Part shown: positions 60,772 through 64,000 of the stretch, piece after piece
Position numbering within the stretch: position 1 is the first letter of the stretch
Layout of the letters: each line of letters starts with the position of its first letter
DNA from: Brevibacillus agri
GTDB lineage: Bacteria; Bacillota; Bacilli; Brevibacillales; Brevibacillaceae
Length of the DNA stretch: 64,000 nucleotides
NCBI RefSeq assembly: GCF_004117055.1
Contig: NZ_CP026363.1
Span: 850,001-914,000, forward strand
Reading direction: 5' to 3'
Position numbers and translations under genes: made by a program
The notes under the pieces: model-generated
Database searches by the model: none
The model's input: only the letters and a program-made list of their open reading frames with translations
What the model was told of the DNA's origin: nothing

Positions 60772-62226
60772 ATGACCGAATTTTCCCGGATAGAGGAGTT
60801 CATTCAATCATACGCAGACAATATCGCCAAAGTGCTCGGGCTGGATGTCACGATCCTCGACGAGCAGGGGATACGGGTGAGCGGCACGGGCTACTATTCG
60901 GATCTGATTGGCTTGCCTGCGCCGGAAGGATCGTTTTTCCGGATGATTTTGCAGACCGGACAGCCGGGCATGATTTTTGACATGAAAAAGAACGACTCGC
61001 AGTGTATGAACTGCAAGTTTTTGCCGCAATGCCGGGAGCTGGCGACAATCGGTTTTCCGGTACACAAGCGGGAAAAGACGGTCGGCGTGATCGGCATTAT
61101 CGGGTTTTCCCCCGAGCAAAAGGAAAAGATGCTGCACCATTCGGAAAAATGGATGCCTTTTTTGCAGCATACGAGCGCACTGATCGAGCACAAGCTGCTG
61201 GAACTGGACGCGGAGCGGGAAAAGGGCTGCAACATTCAGGAGGAAATGCCCCAGGCAGCGGTCAGCCCGGTGTACTTCGCCCAGCTCATCGGCGCTGATA
61301 CGGGGTTGCGCGATGTGATCGCCAAGGCGAAAAAAGTGGCAAACAGCATCTCTACGGTGTTGCTCAGAGGGGAGAGCGGAACGGGGAAAGAGTTGCTGGC
61401 AAAGGCGATCCACAGCGAGAGCCAGCGAGCCAGACAGCCGTTTGTCGCCATCAACTGCGCGGCGATTCCCGAGACGTTGCTGGAAAGCGAGCTGTTCGGC
61501 TACGAAGGCGGGGCGTTCACAGGCTCGCGGCGCGAAGGCAAGCCGGGCAAATTCGAGTTGGCGCACAAAGGCACGATTTTTCTCGATGAAGTAGGCGATA
61601 TCCCGTTGTCGTTGCAGCCGAAGCTGCTGCGCGTCCTCCAGGAAAAAACGGTCGACCGGGTCGGCGGCGTCAAGACGCTGGAGGTGGACGTCCGGGTCAT
61701 TGCGGCTACGCACAAAGATTTGGAGAGCATGGTCAGAGAGGGGACGTTCCGCGAAGATTTGTACTACCGGCTGAACGTCATTCCGCTTCGCCTGAAGCCG
61801 CTGCGCGAACGGCGCGAGGACATCCCGCTTTACTTGCAGCATTTTTTGTATCGGTACGGGACGATTTTGCAAAAAGGCAGGCTGGAACTGGACGCCGGAC
61901 TTGCCAGGCGGCTTGTCGCGTACGATTGGCCGGGAAACATCCGCCAGTTGGAAAATGCCGTGGAATACATGGTCAACATGGCAGAGGGGCCGACGATTGG
62001 CGATGCGGAGTTGCCGGAGTACTTGCTCACAGGCGAGGAGACGGTGGACGCTGAAAAGGCGGGAGCGGGGCTGGAGCAGTTGCTGGCTGATTACGAGCGC
62101 GCCATTTTGCAAAAGCATCTGGCGGACGAAAGGCATAGCAAGGACAAGGCGGCAATCGCCAGCGAGCTGCAAATCAGCCTCTCTACGTTGTATCGGAAAA
62201 TGGAAAAGTACGGCCTTGAATTGTAA
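60772..62226 (+). CDS. Sigma-54-dependent enhancer-binding regulator
   Basis: The 484-residue activator has an N-terminal sensory domain (about 1-150), an AAA+ domain (about 175-400) and a C-terminal Fis-type HTH (DKAAIASELQISLSTLYRKMEKYGL). The AAA+ domain has Walker A GESGTGKE, Walker B GTIFLDEVGDI and the sigma-54 contact loop ESELFGYEGGAFTGS, with Ser in place of the usual Ala. The sensor contains CMNCKFLPQCREL, three Cys that could bind a metal or sense redox. AGGAGGG lies upstream of the ATG at 60772. It is 28 bases after the PLP gene and very likely activates the -24/-12 promoter of its own operon. Confidence 0.92.
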   Translation: MTEFSRIEEFIQSYADNIAKVLGLDVTILDEQGIRVSGTGYYSDLIGLPAPEGSFFRMILQTGQPGMIFDMKKNDSQCMNCKFLPQCRELATIGFPVHKREKTVGVIGIIGFSPEQKEKMLHHSEKWMPFLQHTSALIEHKLLELDAEREKGCNIQEEMPQAAVSPVYFAQLIGADTGLRDVIAKAKKVANSISTVLLRGESGTGKELLAKAIHSESQRARQPFVAINCAAIPETLLESELFGYEGGAFTGSRREGKPGKFELAHKGTIFLDEVGDIPLSLQPKLLRVLQEKTVDRVGGVKTLEVDVRVIAATHKDLESMVREGTFREDLYYRLNVIPLRLKPLRERREDIPLYLQHFLYRYGTILQKGRLELDAGLARRLVAYDWPGNIRQLENAVEYMVNMAEGPTIGDAELPEYLLTGEETVDAEKAGAGLEQLLADYERAILQKHLADERHSKDKAAIASELQISLSTLYRKMEKYGLEL

Positions 62227-62284
62227 AAAACCAGCCGCTGTTTCGAACGGGCTTGAACTGCGCCGCGAAACAGGGCTGGTTTTG
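62226..62284 (+). terminator. Terminator after the sigma-54 regulator
   Basis: AAACCAGCC and CTGTTTCG pair with CGAAACAG and GGCTGGTTT, followed by TTG. The stop codon lies at its 5' edge. Confidence 0.85.
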
Positions 62285-62300
62285 TGCGATCAGGCAAAAG

Positions 62301-62630
62301 CTAGACTTGCGGTTGGCGAGGGTGTTTGCTTGCTTTCAGCTCATAATGACCGCTTTTGGAGCTGATGATGTACTCTGGCCGTTTTTGTTCCCGCGCTTTG
62401 CGGTGGCCTTCGAGATGAGGCTCGCTCAGCTCCCACTGCTTCCACGCTTCTTTCGATTCCCAGCGGATCATGACGACCACTTCTTCTTCGCCTTTGCGCG
62501 GCTTTTGCACGAAAATGCTCAAATCTACAAAGCCCGGAGCTTCTTCCACCACGCCTGGCTCTCCGAAGCCTTTTACGATTGCATCGGCGTACCCTTCCTG
62601 AACAACGATCGTCTTGATTTCGACCATCAT
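62301..62630 (-). CDS. Antibiotic biosynthesis monooxygenase-domain protein (possible IsdG/HmoB-like haem oxygenase)
   Basis: The 109-residue single ABM domain has the ferredoxin-like pattern: VEIKTIVVQEGYADAIVKGF, PGFVDLSIFVQKPRKGEEEVVVMIRWESKEAWKQW, and a helix with His (SEPHLEGHRKA). IsdG/HmoB haem-degrading enzymes share this fold with a conserved Asn/Trp/His set; Trp and His are present but the Asn is unclear. So haem oxygenase activity is only possible. ATG at 62630 (or 62627) is preferred; a GTG at 62642 is an alternative. Confidence 0.72.
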   Translation of the reverse strand: MMVEIKTIVVQEGYADAIVKGFGEPGVVEEAPGFVDLSIFVQKPRKGEEEVVVMIRWESKEAWKQWELSEPHLEGHRKAREQKRPEYIISSKSGHYELKASKHPRQPQV

Positions 62631-62723
62631 GAGCAAAAACACCCTTCCCCTATTGAATGTTGTCTTTTCTCATCGTAGGGAGATGGATTCTCGAAGTCAA
62701 TCGGAAGTTGTCCAGTTACTGGA

Positions 62724-62766
62724 AGTAAAAGAGGACAGCGGCTCCCCTAAATGCCGCTGTCCTCTT
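62724..62766 (-). terminator. Terminator after the stalk-domain gene
   Basis: AAGAGGACAGCGGC pairs with GCCGCTGTCCTCTT. On the minus strand it is followed by TTACTT. Confidence 0.8.
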
Positions 62767-62789
62767 GGGTATATAGGAATAAGTGCTGC

Positions 62790-63305
62790 TTACAGCAAAG
62801 ACTTCACTTCTCCTGTGTTCGGGTTGACCACGAACCAGCCGTATGTGCTGGTGTAGCTGTCTCCGGACTGGAAGTTGTTCACGACCGTTTGGTACACCTG
62901 AATGACGTAGTGTCCTTTTTCGTCATCGTGGTCATATTCGACTACGTGTGTAGGAGTGAGGCTGGCGGCGTATTTCTTTTTGACCAGCTCGACTGCTTCC
63001 ATTTTCGAATACATTTTCGCAACCGGCAGCTTGCCGATGAAAATCGACTTGGTTTTGGCATCGTAAATGACTGGCTTGTTCAGGTTTTCTGCTACGAAGC
63101 GGATTGGCACGTACACGGAGTTTTTGTACATGATGCCCTGGACATCGCTGTTTGGCGATTTTGGCACGCCTTCAAAGTAGTAGGTAAACGGCGTTTTTGT
63201 GTCTCCTGCCACATCCGGATAGTTCGGAGCCGCAATGGCGATTCCCGAAAAGAGTGCTGAACCGACAATAATTCCCCCAAAAAATGATTTCAAGTCCCAT
63301 TTCAT
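62790..63305 (-). CDS. Secreted protein with copper-amine-oxidase-N-like stalk domain and PepSY-like C-terminus
   Basis: A 171-residue exported protein. Its signal peptide is FFGGIIVGSALFSGIAIAA. A stalk domain (about 45-95) has IMYKNSVYVPIRFVAENLNKPVIYDAKTKSIFIG, the typical repeat of copper_amine_oxidN-like domains. The C-terminal 70 residues (MEAVELVKKKYAASLTPTHVVEYDHDDEKGHYVIQVYQ, YGWFVVNPNTGEVKSLL) resemble PepSY-type inhibitor domains. GGGAGAGG lies 9 bases before the ATG. It stands alone with its own terminator. Function unknown; a cell-wall or protease-control role is only a guess. Confidence 0.72.
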   Translation of the reverse strand: MKWDLKSFFGGIIVGSALFSGIAIAAPNYPDVAGDTKTPFTYYFEGVPKSPNSDVQGIMYKNSVYVPIRFVAENLNKPVIYDAKTKSIFIGKLPVAKMYSKMEAVELVKKKYAASLTPTHVVEYDHDDEKGHYVIQVYQTVVNNFQSGDSYTSTYGWFVVNPNTGEVKSLL

Positions 63306-63530
63306 GTCGAAAAACCTCTCCCTTTGTCTAAATCTTCCCAGAAAACATTATGTCAAAGATCATGGGAGAAAAGCTATCAAACGAGGGTAATAGGAAACAT
63401 AGACTAAGAACGGGGGGAAAGATAGGACTGGCAGAGCCAGGTCCCGGGTGGGGGCAGGACGAAACGATGGTTCAGAGATTCGCCAGTCTGTGGTAAGGTA
63501 ATAGAAAGAATAGCGGACAAGGTGAGGAAA

Positions 63531-64000
63531 ATGGCAATATTGCAAAACGACTGGGCGCCGATATTGGCGGGGGAATTTGAGAAGCCGTACTATTTGAAGC
63601 TCCGCCAGATTTTGAAGGAAGAGTACCAGACGCGAACGATTTACCCGGACATGTATCATATTTTTACCGCGCTCCACCTGACGAGCTACGAGCAGGCCAA
63701 AGTAGTCATTTTGGGACAGGACCCGTACCACGGTCCGGGACAGGCACATGGTCTGAGCTTTTCCGTCAGGCCGGGCATCAAGCCGCCGCCGTCGCTCGTC
63801 AACATTTACAAGGAGCTGCAAAGCGATCTGAATTGCACCATTCCCGAGCACGGTTACTTGAGCCACTGGGCAAAGCAGGGCGTCATGATGCTGAATGCCG
63901 TGCTTACCGTGCGGGCAGGCAATCCTAATTCGCACAAGGGCATCGGCTGGGAGCAGTTTACCGATCAGATTATCCATCTGTTGAACGAGCGCGAGAAGCC
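63531..64000 (+). CDS. ung: Uracil-DNA glycosylase, 5' part
   Basis: Removes uracil from DNA to start base-excision repair. The first 156 residues are in the window, and the frame is open at the right edge. Present are the catalytic-water loop [38 protein letters not shown], and the uracil-binding [29 protein letters not shown]. The later HPSPLS loop lies beyond the window. AAGGTGAGG precedes the ATG at 63531. Nothing clear is seen in the 225 bases before it. Confidence 0.95.
   Translation, partial: MAILQNDWAPILAGEFEKPYYLKLRQILKEEYQTRTIYPDMYHIFTALHLTSYEQAKVVILGQDPYHGPGQAHGLSFSVRPGIKPPPSLVNIYKELQSDLNCTIPEHGYLSHWAKQGVMMLNAVLTVRAGNPNSHKGIGWEQFTDQIIHLLNEREK

Noticed and set aside
63360-63977. 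205-codon minus-strand frame at the right edge
   Set aside because: The plus strand encodes an unmistakable uracil-DNA glycosylase over the same bases.
1-64000. CRISPR arrays, insertion sequences, tRNA or rRNA genes, attachment sites
   Set aside because: No regularly spaced repeats, transposase or integrase genes, cloverleaf sequences or rRNA segments were seen on reading either strand.

Overview
The window looks like chromosomal DNA of a GC-rich (mid-50s percent by eye), low-GC-phylum Gram-positive bacterium, most probably Brevibacillus or a close relative. This assignment is inference. It rests on strong AGGAGG ribosome sites, frequent TTG/GTG starts, Bacillus-type riboswitches and cre sites, a RocB-type arginine gene, a YhcN-like spore lipoprotein and a GlnRS gene. 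No tRNA, rRNA, CRISPR array, transposase or prophage gene was seen. Genes are dense, and most units end in clear rho-independent terminators.

Region 1 (1-14.4 kb): a broken sensor-kinase gene, then an ethanolamine-utilisation (eut) microcompartment locus: eutL, an EutK-like shell gene, eutE, eutM, a PduL phosphotransacylase, a probable cargo protein, eutN, eutS, eutP, eutW/eutV, eutA, eutB, eutC and a malate dehydrogenase. Two leaders (about 1566 and 9513) carry an AAAGGN hexaloop overlapping a terminator, as expected for EutV (ANTAR) antitermination. A cre-like site sits on the first promoter. No EutH, EutT, EutQ or EutG is present in the window. Region 2 (14.5-19.8 kb): a secreted phosphocholine/phosphoethanolamine-type phosphatase with its own cre site, an aminopeptidase, cardiolipin synthase, a broken AraC gene and an OsmC protein. 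Region 3 (19.9-25.1 kb): an arginine-related cluster of rocB, an IclR regulator, a DDAH-type hydrolase and an amino-acid permease.

Region 4 (25.1-38.6 kb): a D-threonine-aldolase-like gene overlapping an oxidase that has lost its FAD domain; a guanine-type riboswitch before a flavoprotein; MarR; a DUF3298-type protein; a chemoreceptor; and a SAM-I riboswitch before a six-gene unit. That unit encodes a BMP-type nucleoside ABC importer, a molybdopterin sulfite-oxidase-like enzyme and a nucleoside phosphorylase. The SAM-gated nucleoside unit is my best candidate for an undescribed system (salvage of sulfur nucleosides). Region 5 (38.6-47.3 kb): SulP/ArsR, then glpP-HAD phosphatase-ugpCAEB-GDPD for glycerophosphodiester use.

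Region 6 (47.3-64 kb): a chemoreceptor; a secreted gamma-glutamyltransferase behind a c-di-GMP-I-type riboswitch; a SET-domain protein; GlnRS; an APC permease; an internally deleted alpha/beta hydrolase; a spore lipoprotein; a two-subunit gluconate-2-dehydrogenase-type enzyme; a PLP lyase/synthase with a -24/-12 (sigma-54) promoter and a downstream enhancer-binding protein; a small monooxygenase; a secreted stalk-domain protein; and the start of ung. Recurring themes are phospholipid head-group catabolism (eut, phosphatase, GDPD/Ugp) and several genes with internal deletions or frameshifts.
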